From positions 310,001 through 374,000 of the forward strand of contig CAZMZD010000002.1 in assembly GCA_964570895.1 (NCBI GenBank): DNA of 64,000 bases. Reading direction: 5' to 3'. The notes below the pieces were generated by a model. That model had not been told where the DNA came from. It saw nothing but the letters and a program-made list of their open reading frames with translations, and did no database searches. Source of the stretch: RGIG1918 sp964570895 (GTDB taxonomy: Bacteria > Cyanobacteriota > Vampirovibrionia > Gastranaerophilales > Gastranaerophilaceae). Position numbers and translations under genes: made by a program. Position 1 is the first letter of the stretch; each line of letters starts with the position of its first letter. Of this stretch, positions 43,731 to 51,641 are shown one piece after another.

Positions 43731-46262
43731 TTAATCGAAGTTAAGAGTTGTTTGCCCATTGTCTTCAGGTGTTTTTTGAATTTCAATTTTTGGCTCGTCA
43801 TCTTCTTTTGGTTCAACGATTTTTGTGATTGAAACAACGGAATCGCCATCACCCAAGTTTTGAACTTTAACGCCTGTTGCAGGGCGGCCTTGTCTTGAAA
43901 TTGATGAAGCCGCAACACGAGTTACAACTCCGTTTGCTGAAACAACCATAATTTCGCCATCTTCTTCAACAATTGTAAGAGCTACAAGCCTTGATGATGA
44001 AGACTTAAATTTAGTTGCGATAAGCCCGAGCCCGCCTCTATTTTGTGCTCTAAATTCAGATAGTTTTGAACGTTTGCCGAAACCGTCTGATGTCACAACA
44101 AGAAGGTCTGCGTCATAGTCTTTAGGAACTACGTCGCAACCTATAATAAAGTCGTCTGCGCGAAGTTTCATACTTGTTACGCCTCTTGCAGAGCGCCCGA
44201 GCGGCCTTAGGTCTTCAATAGCAAATCTGATTGCCATACCGCAAGAAGTACCAATAATAACTTCGTCATTGTCTTCTGCAAGTTTTACCCAATTGAGCGT
44301 GTCGCCTTCGTCGAGCCCGATTGCGATAATGCCCGTTCTTCTGATGTTTTTGAAGTTGTCTAAACCAATTCTTTTAATGTAGCCTTTTTTAGTTAGCATT
44401 ATAAGATTTGTGTTTTCGCTAAATTCAGATACAGGAACGATTGCCGTGATTTTTTCATCTTGGTCGATTGGAAGAACGTTGATGATTGGCAAGCCCTTAG
44501 CTTGTCTTCCGCCTTCTGGGAAGTCATAAACATTTAAGCTGTAAACTGTTCCTTTGGATGAGAAGAATAAAACTTTGTCATGCATCATTGCAGTGAAGAA
44601 GTGTTCAACATCATCGTCCTCTTTAGTTTTCATTCCGCCTTTTCCGCGAGTTGCGCGGTTTTGACGTTCAAATGTGTCAAGAGAAATTCTCTTAATGTAA
44701 CCTTGTTGAGTTACAAACACGGCCATTGCAGTGTTTGGAGTCAAATCTTCGATTGAAACTTCGCCTGCATCTTGAACAATTTTTGTTTTTCTTTCGTCGC
44801 CATATTTTTCTTTGTCTTCGTTTAATTCAGTTTTAATAATGGCGAGAACTTTTGCCCTATCTGCAAGGATTGCTTCGTATTCTTTGATTTTTTCAAGCAA
44901 GTCATTATATTCTGCTTTGATTTTATCTTGTTCAAGCCCTGTCAAACGGCGGAGTTGCATTTCAAGAATTGCGTTTGCTTGGTCAACATCAAGCCCGAAG
45001 CGCGACATCAAACCTTGGCGAGCAATTTCTGTTGTTGCTGATTTTTTGATAAGTTCGATAACTTCATCAAGCGCACCGAGCGCAATCATTAAACCTTCTA
45101 AAATATGTGCTCTTATGCGAGCTTTTTTTAAGAAGAAGATTGTTCTTCTTGTGATAACTTCAACTCTGTGTTCGACAAATTCGCTTAAAATTTCATATAA
45201 ATTCAAAAGCCTTGGTTGTTTGCCGACAAGAGCAACCATATTTACACCAAATGTTGTTGAAAGTGAAGTGTGCTTGTATAAGTTATTTTTAACGACATCA
45301 GGTTTTGCGTCACGTTTAAGTTCGATAACAATTCTCATGCCTTCACGGTCGGATTCGTCACGAAGGTCTGAAATGCCGTTAATTCTGCCATCTTTAACAA
45401 GTTCTGCAATTTTTTCAATAAGCTGCGCTTTGTTAACTTGATATGGAATTTCATCAATAATGATTGCAGTTCTGGCTTGTCTTCCGCCGCCGCCTGCAAG
45501 TTCTTCAAAGTGGCTAACGGCAGACATTTTGATTGAGCCGCGCCCTGTTTCATAAGCTTGTTTAATGTCTTCTGTGCCAACAATTGTTGCAGCTGTTGGG
45601 AAGTCCGGACCTTTAACATATTGCAAAAGTTCTTCGTTTGTAATTGATGGGTTATCAATAACTGCAATAAGACCGTCAACAATTTCGCATACGTTGTGTG
45701 GCGGAATGTTTGTTGCCATACCAACTGCGATACCTGAAACGCCGTTCAATAAAAGCATTGGAAGCCTTGTTGGAAGAACGGTAGGTTCTGCAAGAGAACC
45801 GTCAAAGTTTGGCTGAAAGTCAACTGTTTCGCAGTCAATATCAGCAAGCATTGCAGTTGTGATTTTGTGCATTCTTGCTTCTGTATAACGCATTGCAGCT
45901 GCGCCGTCACCATCGACTGAACCAAAGTTTCCATGCCCGTCAACTGTTAAATATCTTGTTGAGAAATCTTGTGCCATACGAACAAGAGCTTCGTAAACCG
46001 CGCTGTCGCCGTGTGGGTGATATTTACCAAGAACTTCACCGACTATTCTCGCACATTTTTTAAATGGTTTGTCAGGTGTCATGCCAAGTTCGTTCATGGC
46101 AAACAAAATTCTTCTGTGAACAGGTTTAAGTCCGTCCCTAACGTCAGGCAACGCTCTGCCCACGATAACGCTCATAGCGTAGTCTATATAGCACTTTTTC
46201 ATCTCTTCGCGGATGTTAACCGGAATGATTTTTCCATGGTCAAATAAATTAGTTTGGCTCAC
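43731..46262 (-). CDS. gyrA: DNA gyrase subunit A
   Basis: 843 residues, normal length. It is the DNA-cutting subunit of gyrase. The catalytic Tyr lies in QDFSTRYLTVDGHGNFGS (AARYTEARM region follows as AMRYTEARM), and the C-terminal half has six beta-pinwheel blades ending in an acidic tail. The GyrA box is visible as QNRATRGKGGMK (QRRGGKG consensus), which supports gyrase over ParC. Its C-terminus is Asp/Glu-rich (about 20 residues). Confidence 0.97.
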   Translation of the reverse strand: MSQTNLFDHGKIIPVNIREEMKKCYIDYAMSVIVGRALPDVRDGLKPVHRRILFAMNELGMTPDKPFKKCARIVGEVLGKYHPHGDSAVYEALVRMAQDFSTRYLTVDGHGNFGSVDGDGAAAMRYTEARMHKITTAMLADIDCETVDFQPNFDGSLAEPTVLPTRLPMLLLNGVSGIAVGMATNIPPHNVCEIVDGLIAVIDNPSITNEELLQYVKGPDFPTAATIVGTEDIKQAYETGRGSIKMSAVSHFEELAGGGGRQARTAIIIDEIPYQVNKAQLIEKIAELVKDGRINGISDLRDESDREGMRIVIELKRDAKPDVVKNNLYKHTSLSTTFGVNMVALVGKQPRLLNLYEILSEFVEHRVEVITRRTIFFLKKARIRAHILEGLMIALGALDEVIELIKKSATTEIARQGLMSRFGLDVDQANAILEMQLRRLTGLEQDKIKAEYNDLLEKIKEYEAILADRAKVLAIIKTELNEDKEKYGDERKTKIVQDAGEVSIEDLTPNTAMAVFVTQQGYIKRISLDTFERQNRATRGKGGMKTKEDDDVEHFFTAMMHDKVLFFSSKGTVYSLNVYDFPEGGRQAKGLPIINVLPIDQDEKITAIVPVSEFSENTNLIMLTKKGYIKRIGLDNFKNIRRTGIIAIGLDEGDTLNWVKLAEDNDEVIIGTSCGMAIRFAIEDLRPLGRSARGVTSMKLRADDFIIGCDVVPKDYDADLLVVTSDGFGKRSKLSEFRAQNRGGLGLIATKFKSSSSRLVALTIVEEDGEIMVVSANGVVTRVAASSISRQGRPATGVKVQNLGDGDSVVSITKIVEPKEDDEPKIEIQKTPEDNGQTTLNFD

Positions 46263-46322
46263 TTATATTTCTCCTCTTCTTACCTATATAATACTATAAA
46301 CAGATTAAATAGGTAAGTATGC

Positions 46323-47276
46323 TCAAAAATTCTTAACAAATTCAATCAATAACCAATTAAAAACAGTTTTTGCTTGCACTGTTGAAAACAGCATTTTTTC
46401 TGCTGTTTGCGCTTTTTTTAAGTCTAAGGTGGCGCATTGCATAAAAGAATAATTACCTAAATTATTTTTGATAAGGTCACACAAATATTCTTCAATCATT
46501 AAAATTATCTCGCTCGCGCTATATTTTCCGTCTTTGAGCGAATTGAGAAGTTCTTGAGAAATTTCAAAAGCAGCATCAAGTGTGAAATTTGGATAATTTT
46601 TAAACAAATCTGCAATAAATTCGTAATTTGATTTTTGAATGCCTGATGGCAGTGAAAAAATTTGAGAACGTGAAACAATTGTTTGAATAATATCCTCCCT
46701 GTTTTTTGTAAGGAAAAAGAAAGTTGTGTTCTCCGGTGGTTCTTCGACGGATTTTAATATCACGTTTGAAGCTTGGTCTTGAAAAATTTTATGGTTTATA
46801 TGTGACGGGTGCCACTCTTCAGGGAGCGCATAGCCAAGTTCTCTAAACTTTCCGGCTTGTTTTTCTTCATGCTCTGTAAGAGCTTCGCCTTTTGCGTTTA
46901 AAAATATGAAAACTCTGTGATAGTCTGATGTTTCAAGAAGTTTTTTGTTGATTGCTTGGCATTGTTTAGTTGAAATTACGGTTTTTGAGCCTGCGTCCAT
47001 ATCTTTAAAATCAATTGGGGTGACAATGGTTACGGCAGGGTGTGAAAAAGCTCTTATCCAATTGCAATTTGTGCAAGTGCAGCGCTCACTGCCATCTTTT
47101 TCGCAATTTAAAATTCTTGCAAGTTCAAGTGTGAAAAAAAGTTCGCCATATATATCTGACCCTTCAAATATCACAGATTGTGGGAATTTAGCCTCGCCAC
47201 GCGCCATTGCTTGCAATTTTTCGTTAAAATATCTTGTGGTAAATTGGAAATTTTCGCTAAAGATTTGATTTAACAT
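46323..47276 (-). CDS. holB: DNA polymerase III delta-prime subunit
   Basis: 317 residues. It is part of the clamp loader. The N-terminal AAA+-like module has the zinc cluster (NCEKDGSERCTCTNC), a degenerate P-loop (GSDIYGELFF) as in other delta-prime subunits, SVEEPPENTTFFFLT and SRSQIFSLP, the last matching the SRC-type sensor. An extra insertion of about 30 residues (AKGEALTEHEEKQAGKF region) is unusual. It overlaps holA by 7 bases, an uncommon pairing of both clamp-loader genes. Confidence 0.88.
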   Translation of the reverse strand: MLNQIFSENFQFTTRYFNEKLQAMARGEAKFPQSVIFEGSDIYGELFFTLELARILNCEKDGSERCTCTNCNWIRAFSHPAVTIVTPIDFKDMDAGSKTVISTKQCQAINKKLLETSDYHRVFIFLNAKGEALTEHEEKQAGKFRELGYALPEEWHPSHINHKIFQDQASNVILKSVEEPPENTTFFFLTKNREDIIQTIVSRSQIFSLPSGIQKSNYEFIADLFKNYPNFTLDAAFEISQELLNSLKDGKYSASEIILMIEEYLCDLIKNNLGNYSFMQCATLDLKKAQTAEKMLFSTVQAKTVFNWLLIEFVKNF

Positions 47277-48256
47277 AATTTCCCTCCGAGAATTACTTGC
47301 TCAAAGGCAAGAAGCGGGTCTGAAATTTCTCCTGATTTTAATTTAAATTCAGCCATAGTTAAATTTTGTTTAATTTGCACGAGTTTTTTAAGCGAAACAG
47401 AAGAAATTTTTTCTAAATCAATGCTCACTCTTTTTGGGTTTTGCCCGAGTTTTGAAGCAAGCTCATAGCTTGACATGGTGTTCGAATAATATTTCAGCTG
47501 AACAAGTTTATGTATCATTGTTTGAAGAAGTGCGATAATTTCAAGATAATGTGATTTTTCAAGCAAATTTGCAAGTTTTTCTATAAAAGTTTCGCAGTTA
47601 GAATTTACCATTAAATCAACAAGCGCGAAAACATCTTCATTTACGATAGACACTTTATTCACCATATCGAGTGTTATTTTTTTGTTCGGATATGCGTATA
47701 ATTTCAATTTTTCAAGCTGTGAATCAATATCCATTAAATAAGTTCCGGACAGCTCAACCAAGGCTTTAATTGTGTTATCTTGAATTTCAATTTCTTTTTC
47801 GCGCGCTATTTCTTTAATAACAGGGATGTATTTCCAATCTTCATAATCTCTGAATGAACTGAATTGAGCGATTTTTCCAAGCTTATCAAGTGATTTATAT
47901 ATTTTTTTTCTGGCGTCCGGTTTTTTATCTTCTTTTTTTGGAATTTGGCAAGTGAAAACAATGTGCACTCTATCTGAAACAAGTTCAAAGTCTTTAATTA
48001 TTGCTGCCACTTCTTCATCTTGCAGATACTGTTTCTTTTGATTTAAAAAATATTTTTCAGCTTTGATGATATGTAAGCTATCTCCAAAAAGCATGGGGGT
48101 TGTTCTTAAAATGCTTTCTAATTCTTGAAATTTTGGGTTGTCATATCTTTTGTAATTGAGCGCATTAATATCCCCTTTCAAAACACTTTTTTTAAGTTTT
48201 GAAATTTCTTTGTCTATAAGATAATCTTCGTCACCCCAAAATAAATATAAAGGCAT
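47270..48256 (-). CDS. holA: DNA polymerase III delta subunit
   Basis: 328 residues. HolA opens the sliding clamp. The start MPLYLFWGDEDYLIDKEI and the later TTPMLFGDSLHIIKAEKYF, SGTYLMDIDSQLEKLKLY and DVFALVDLMV are typical of the family. The C-terminus has the collar helices. A stem (AATCTCAA/TTGAGATT, 48262-48283) stands just before the start and may affect access to the ribosome site. Translation of holB is probably coupled. Confidence 0.88.
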   Translation of the reverse strand: MPLYLFWGDEDYLIDKEISKLKKSVLKGDINALNYKRYDNPKFQELESILRTTPMLFGDSLHIIKAEKYFLNQKKQYLQDEEVAAIIKDFELVSDRVHIVFTCQIPKKEDKKPDARKKIYKSLDKLGKIAQFSSFRDYEDWKYIPVIKEIAREKEIEIQDNTIKALVELSGTYLMDIDSQLEKLKLYAYPNKKITLDMVNKVSIVNEDVFALVDLMVNSNCETFIEKLANLLEKSHYLEIIALLQTMIHKLVQLKYYSNTMSSYELASKLGQNPKRVSIDLEKISSVSLKKLVQIKQNLTMAEFKLKSGEISDPLLAFEQVILGGKLC

Positions 48257-48293
48257 TTTTTAATCTCAATTCTTCTTGAGATTATTTTAGCAC

Positions 48294-48325
48294 AAAAAAA
48301 GACGACTCATAAAGCCGTCCTTTTT
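48294..48325 (-). terminator. Terminator of the DUF561 gene
   Basis: On the minus strand GACGGC pairs with GTCGTC (one G-U) around TTTATGA, followed by TTTTTTT. Confidence 0.75.
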
Positions 48326-48340
48326 AAAAAAATATTTATC

Positions 48341-49117
48341 TTAGAAAACGAAGGTGTTTTCTTTAACTGCTTGCATAATTGTGTTTCTGTATGCGATTGA
48401 ACCAACGATTGAGCGAACTGCTGCAACCATTGCGATTTGCGAATCAAGTTTATTGATTGCGGAGCCGACGCCAACTGCGCTTGCGCCTGCTGAAAATGCC
48501 ATAGGCACTGTGTTTGTTGTAAGTCCGCTTGAGCTCATAACAGGAATATCAACATTTTTAACAAGTTCTGTTGTGTTTGTGATTGTATTTTTTGCAACCT
48601 CGATTAAGCCCATTCCGCCTCTTGCTTTTTGTGCGAGATTTGCAACGCTTTCTGTTTGAATCAAATCAACTCCTAAAAGTTCTAATTTTTTAGCAAGTTC
48701 GATTTGTTCGTTAACGGGAATAACCCCAGGGATTGTCACACAAATAAAAGTGTCGAATTTTGAAACTAAATTCATTGTTTCAAGGGTAATGTCGTAAACT
48801 TCGTCTGCCGTAAGGCTTCTGCCTTGTTTATAATATGTTTCATAATTGCCGATTTCAACTGCGTCTGCTCCGCATTTAACTGCGCTTAAAAGAGCGAACG
48901 GATTGATTGATGAAGCAAAAATTGGCAAATTTGTGTTCGCTTTTGCAACTTTTATAACTTCAGGCGTTGCTGCCACATCAACCGCGCTTGCAAGCCCTGC
49001 TTGTGCTGCTGTTGCAACTTTCTTAACGAGGGTTAAATTATAATTATTAATGCCTGCAATAACTTTGATTGCTCTTTTTTCTCTTAAATGTCTTTTGAAA
49101 ACTTCAATTTTTTTCAT
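48341..49117 (-). CDS. ycf23: DUF561/Ycf23 family TIM-barrel protein
   Basis: 258 residues, the full length of the family. Ycf23/DUF561 is conserved in Cyanobacteria and in some plastid genomes; its reaction is unknown, though the fold is a TIM barrel. Visible: KVIAGINNYNLTLVKKVATAA, ASAVDVAATPEV, GADAVEIGNYETYYKQGRSL, and GVDLIQTESVANLAQKA, followed by GGMGLIEVA and VMSSSGLTTNT. It stands alone, with its own terminator. It is the best single marker in the window for a cyanobacterial relative. Confidence 0.88.
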   Translation of the reverse strand: MKKIEVFKRHLREKRAIKVIAGINNYNLTLVKKVATAAQAGLASAVDVAATPEVIKVAKANTNLPIFASSINPFALLSAVKCGADAVEIGNYETYYKQGRSLTADEVYDITLETMNLVSKFDTFICVTIPGVIPVNEQIELAKKLELLGVDLIQTESVANLAQKARGGMGLIEVAKNTITNTTELVKNVDIPVMSSSGLTTNTVPMAFSAGASAVGVGSAINKLDSQIAMVAAVRSIVGSIAYRNTIMQAVKENTFVF

Positions 49118-49213
49118 TTATTTAATTCCTCATTTTAAGAATTTTTCAAATGCTATCATAAGATATTAAAATAGGCAATTTAAAAAACTCCTCGATACTT
49201 TAAATTTCTTTAT

Positions 49214-49936
49214 ATGATGTGTATCTTACCTCTTTCTACATTAATAAAAACTTTGAAACTTAAAAAATTGACTTTTTTATTTGCCATGTTAATTTTTGTA
49301 AACTTCGCATGTGCAACTCAGATGGCTTATTGCAAGTATTCAGATTATGAAATGCAAACAATTTCGATATATGAAAAAACAAATCCTTCAATCGTTTCAA
49401 TTGAAGCAGACATGAAAGAAGGTGTTTCAACGGGAACGGGCTGCGTTGTCACATCGGATGGCATAATTTTAACAAGCATGCATGTTATAAATGGCTCAAA
49501 AAATATTGAAGTAACGATTTATAATGGTCAAAATTATAAAGCTGAAGTGGTTGCCTTGCTTAAAAATAACAATGATTTAGCCCTTCTTAAAATTAACCCA
49601 AAAGTTCCGCTGACCCCTGCAAAATTTGGAAATTCAGAAAGGGTGAAAGTGGGGCAGCGGGTGCTCACAATCGGCAATCCTTTTGGTTTTAACGGCACTC
49701 TTACGACAGGAATTGTATCCAGAATTGATTACGAGCGAAATAAAATTCAAACAGACGCCGCAATTAACCCCGGGTGCTCCGGCGGGCCTTTAATTACGAT
49801 GGATGGCGAAATAATCGGCATAAACCAAGCGATATATAACCCTGATAACAATCGCTCTAATATCGGGATAGGGTTTGCTGTTCCAATTAATAACGCTCTT
49901 GAATTTTTAAAAACAAAGCATGTTGTTCAAAAATAA
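49214..49936 (+). CDS. HtrA/DegP-like serine protease without PDZ domain
   Basis: 240 residues. A signal peptide or membrane anchor (about residues 16-36) precedes a trypsin-like protease domain with a full triad: His in LTSMHVING, Asp in NNDLALLKI, Ser in NPGCSGGPL (most relatives have NPGNSGGP). The usual PDZ domains after the protease are absent; the protein ends right after the last strand (GFAVPINNALEFL). It is expected in the periplasm, for quality control or processing of exported proteins. The first codon is uncertain; an internal start would shorten only the pre-signal part. Confidence 0.85.
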   Translation: MMCILPLSTLIKTLKLKKLTFLFAMLIFVNFACATQMAYCKYSDYEMQTISIYEKTNPSIVSIEADMKEGVSTGTGCVVTSDGIILTSMHVINGSKNIEVTIYNGQNYKAEVVALLKNNNDLALLKINPKVPLTPAKFGNSERVKVGQRVLTIGNPFGFNGTLTTGIVSRIDYERNKIQTDAAINPGCSGGPLITMDGEIIGINQAIYNPDNNRSNIGIGFAVPINNALEFLKTKHVVQK

Positions 49937-49937
49937 A

Positions 49938-50096
49938 TTAATTTTTATCAACCCACACATAAGTGCTTCTGTGTTTTGTTTCTTTAAACGGGTTATTTGC
50001 AAATTTTTGGGGATTTTTCTTTGGAATGCTTTTATTTAACGCATTCGCTTTTTTATTTATATCTTTTATTGTCTTTATAAATTCTTTTATTGTCAT
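49938..50096 (-). CDS. Small hypothetical protein, 52 residues
   Basis: A 52-residue frame beginning MTIKEFIKTIKDINKK, with AGGA eight bases before the ATG, Lys-rich and probably helical in the first half. It is convergent with the protease gene, one base apart. No family known. The reading frame is clean and has a good ribosome site, but with no homologue to compare it could be chance. The rest of the gap up to 50260 holds the efflux promoter. Confidence 0.4.
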   Translation of the reverse strand: MTIKEFIKTIKDINKKANALNKSIPKKNPQKFANNPFKETKHRSTYVWVDKN

Positions 50097-50204
50097 TCGT
50101 GTTTTCCTATACTTCTTATTAATTATCAGGCTATTTTTCTAAATTTTTAACCCCAAAAATATTTATTTCATCTACTTCATAAGTACAATTTATTTGTTAA
50201 AAAC

Positions 50205-50232
50205 TTGTCTTAACTTATTTTTTTGGTATAAA
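50205..50232 (+). promoter_or_regulatory. Promoter of the RND efflux operon
   Basis: -35 TTGTCT (50205-50210) and -10 TATAAA (50227-50232), 16 bases apart, 29 bases before the start. A GGGGA lies four bases before the ATG. Confidence 0.6.
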
Positions 50233-50260
50233 ATACACTTATATTGATTTTGGGGATATT

Positions 50261-51589
50261 ATGGATAAAAAAGACAAGCTCGAAGATGTTAAACAACGCG
50301 GTTTTTTTGATAAAATAAAAAACCTGTCAACCAAAGGTTGGCTTATAGTTATCGCAGTGTTTTTTGCGGCGCTTCTTGTGCTTAGGGCAGGAAGTTCTAT
50401 TATGTATAGTCAACTTTCAAAAATTCAAATGGCAAAAGCTTCTGTTGCAAAAGTTGCTGTTTCAACGGTTGAAACCCGCGAAATTCGCCCAACTTTAGAC
50501 GCTCCGGGGCGCGTTGTTTCAAAAGAAGTAATTAATGTTGTTCCAAAAGTTGCAGGAACGCTTATTAAAAGGCACTTTAAAGATGGTGATTTTGTTAAAA
50601 AAGGGCAACTTATTTTAACGATTGACCCGAATAAATTTGTGATTGAAATTAACAAATGCAGGGCAAATCTTCAAAGTTCGATTGCGCAAGCGAAAAAAGC
50701 TGACTTAGACTATGACCGCGCTAAAGAACTTCTTGCTCGCGATTATATTTCACGCGCTACATACGATGACACTGTTGCAAAAAGAGATATGGCGCACGCT
50801 CAAGTTAGCGCAAATCAAGCTCTTTTGAATGACGCTTTGAGGCTATACGGTTATTCAAAAATTAAAGCTGAAGCAACAGGTAAAACCGGCATTTTGAAAC
50901 TTGTTCCGGGGAACTATGTAACTCCTGAAGGTGGTGCTTTGGTTGAAATTATGAGCACGGACCCAATTTATATTTTATATTCACTTGACTCAAAACAATT
51001 TACGGATTTGCGCGACAATGCAATTATGCCAACCGCAGACCAAAAAGACCCAATTCACCTTCAAGTGACATTGCCAAACGGTAAAGTTTATGAGCACCAA
51101 GGCACGGTTGATTTCTATGACAACAGAATTTCTGAATCAACAGGCACAATTGAATTCCGCGCAACAATTAAAAATCCTGACAATGTGCTTGTTCCTGGGG
51201 ATTTTGTAAAAGTTAAAGTTTTCTCAAATAAATTGAAAAATTCAATAGTTGTTCCGCAAACAGCCGTTCTTCAAGACCAAACAGGGCGCTATTTGTTCAC
51301 AATTGACGAAAACAATAAAGCAAAAATGGTTAGAATTAAAACTTCCGGTCAAGATGGCAATGATTGGATAGTTTCATCAGGGCTTAAGGCTGGGGATAAA
51401 ATTATTTCTTTGGGCGTTGTGAGCGTTAGAGATGGCGCAACGGTTCGTGTTTTAACGGATGAAGATGTTAAAACATACCAAGAAATGGGCGCAACAATTG
51501 ACGATGTGAACGCTAACCCTGAAAAATATAAAGACGTTAAAATTTCGCCTGAACCTGAAAAGAAAAAGGCTTCTTCAGGGTTTATCTAA
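50261..51589 (+). CDS. RND efflux periplasmic adaptor (membrane fusion protein)
   Basis: 442 residues. The N-terminal membrane anchor (about 27-47) is followed by AcrA/MexA-type domains: a lipoyl half (VPKVAGTLIKRHFKDGDFVKKGQLI), a helical hairpin (about 130-200), second lipoyl half, and a beta-barrel (VPGDFVKVKVFSN; VVPQTAVLQDQTGRYLF). It bridges the inner-membrane pump and the outer-membrane channel. No lipobox, so it is held by the helix. First gene of a three-gene operon with the pump 52 bases away. Confidence 0.93.
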   Translation: MDKKDKLEDVKQRGFFDKIKNLSTKGWLIVIAVFFAALLVLRAGSSIMYSQLSKIQMAKASVAKVAVSTVETREIRPTLDAPGRVVSKEVINVVPKVAGTLIKRHFKDGDFVKKGQLILTIDPNKFVIEINKCRANLQSSIAQAKKADLDYDRAKELLARDYISRATYDDTVAKRDMAHAQVSANQALLNDALRLYGYSKIKAEATGKTGILKLVPGNYVTPEGGALVEIMSTDPIYILYSLDSKQFTDLRDNAIMPTADQKDPIHLQVTLPNGKVYEHQGTVDFYDNRISESTGTIEFRATIKNPDNVLVPGDFVKVKVFSNKLKNSIVVPQTAVLQDQTGRYLFTIDENNKAKMVRIKTSGQDGNDWIVSSGLKAGDKIISLGVVSVRDGATVRVLTDEDVKTYQEMGATIDDVNANPEKYKDVKISPEPEKKKASSGFI

Positions 51590-51641
51590 AAACTTAAAAA
51601 CGTAGTTAAAAAAATACTTAATAAATAAATACGAGGAAACA

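Noticed and set aside
44812..45441. A 209-codon plus-strand frame inside gyrA
   Set aside because: It is a shadow of gyrA, which is intact and conserved across the same bases.
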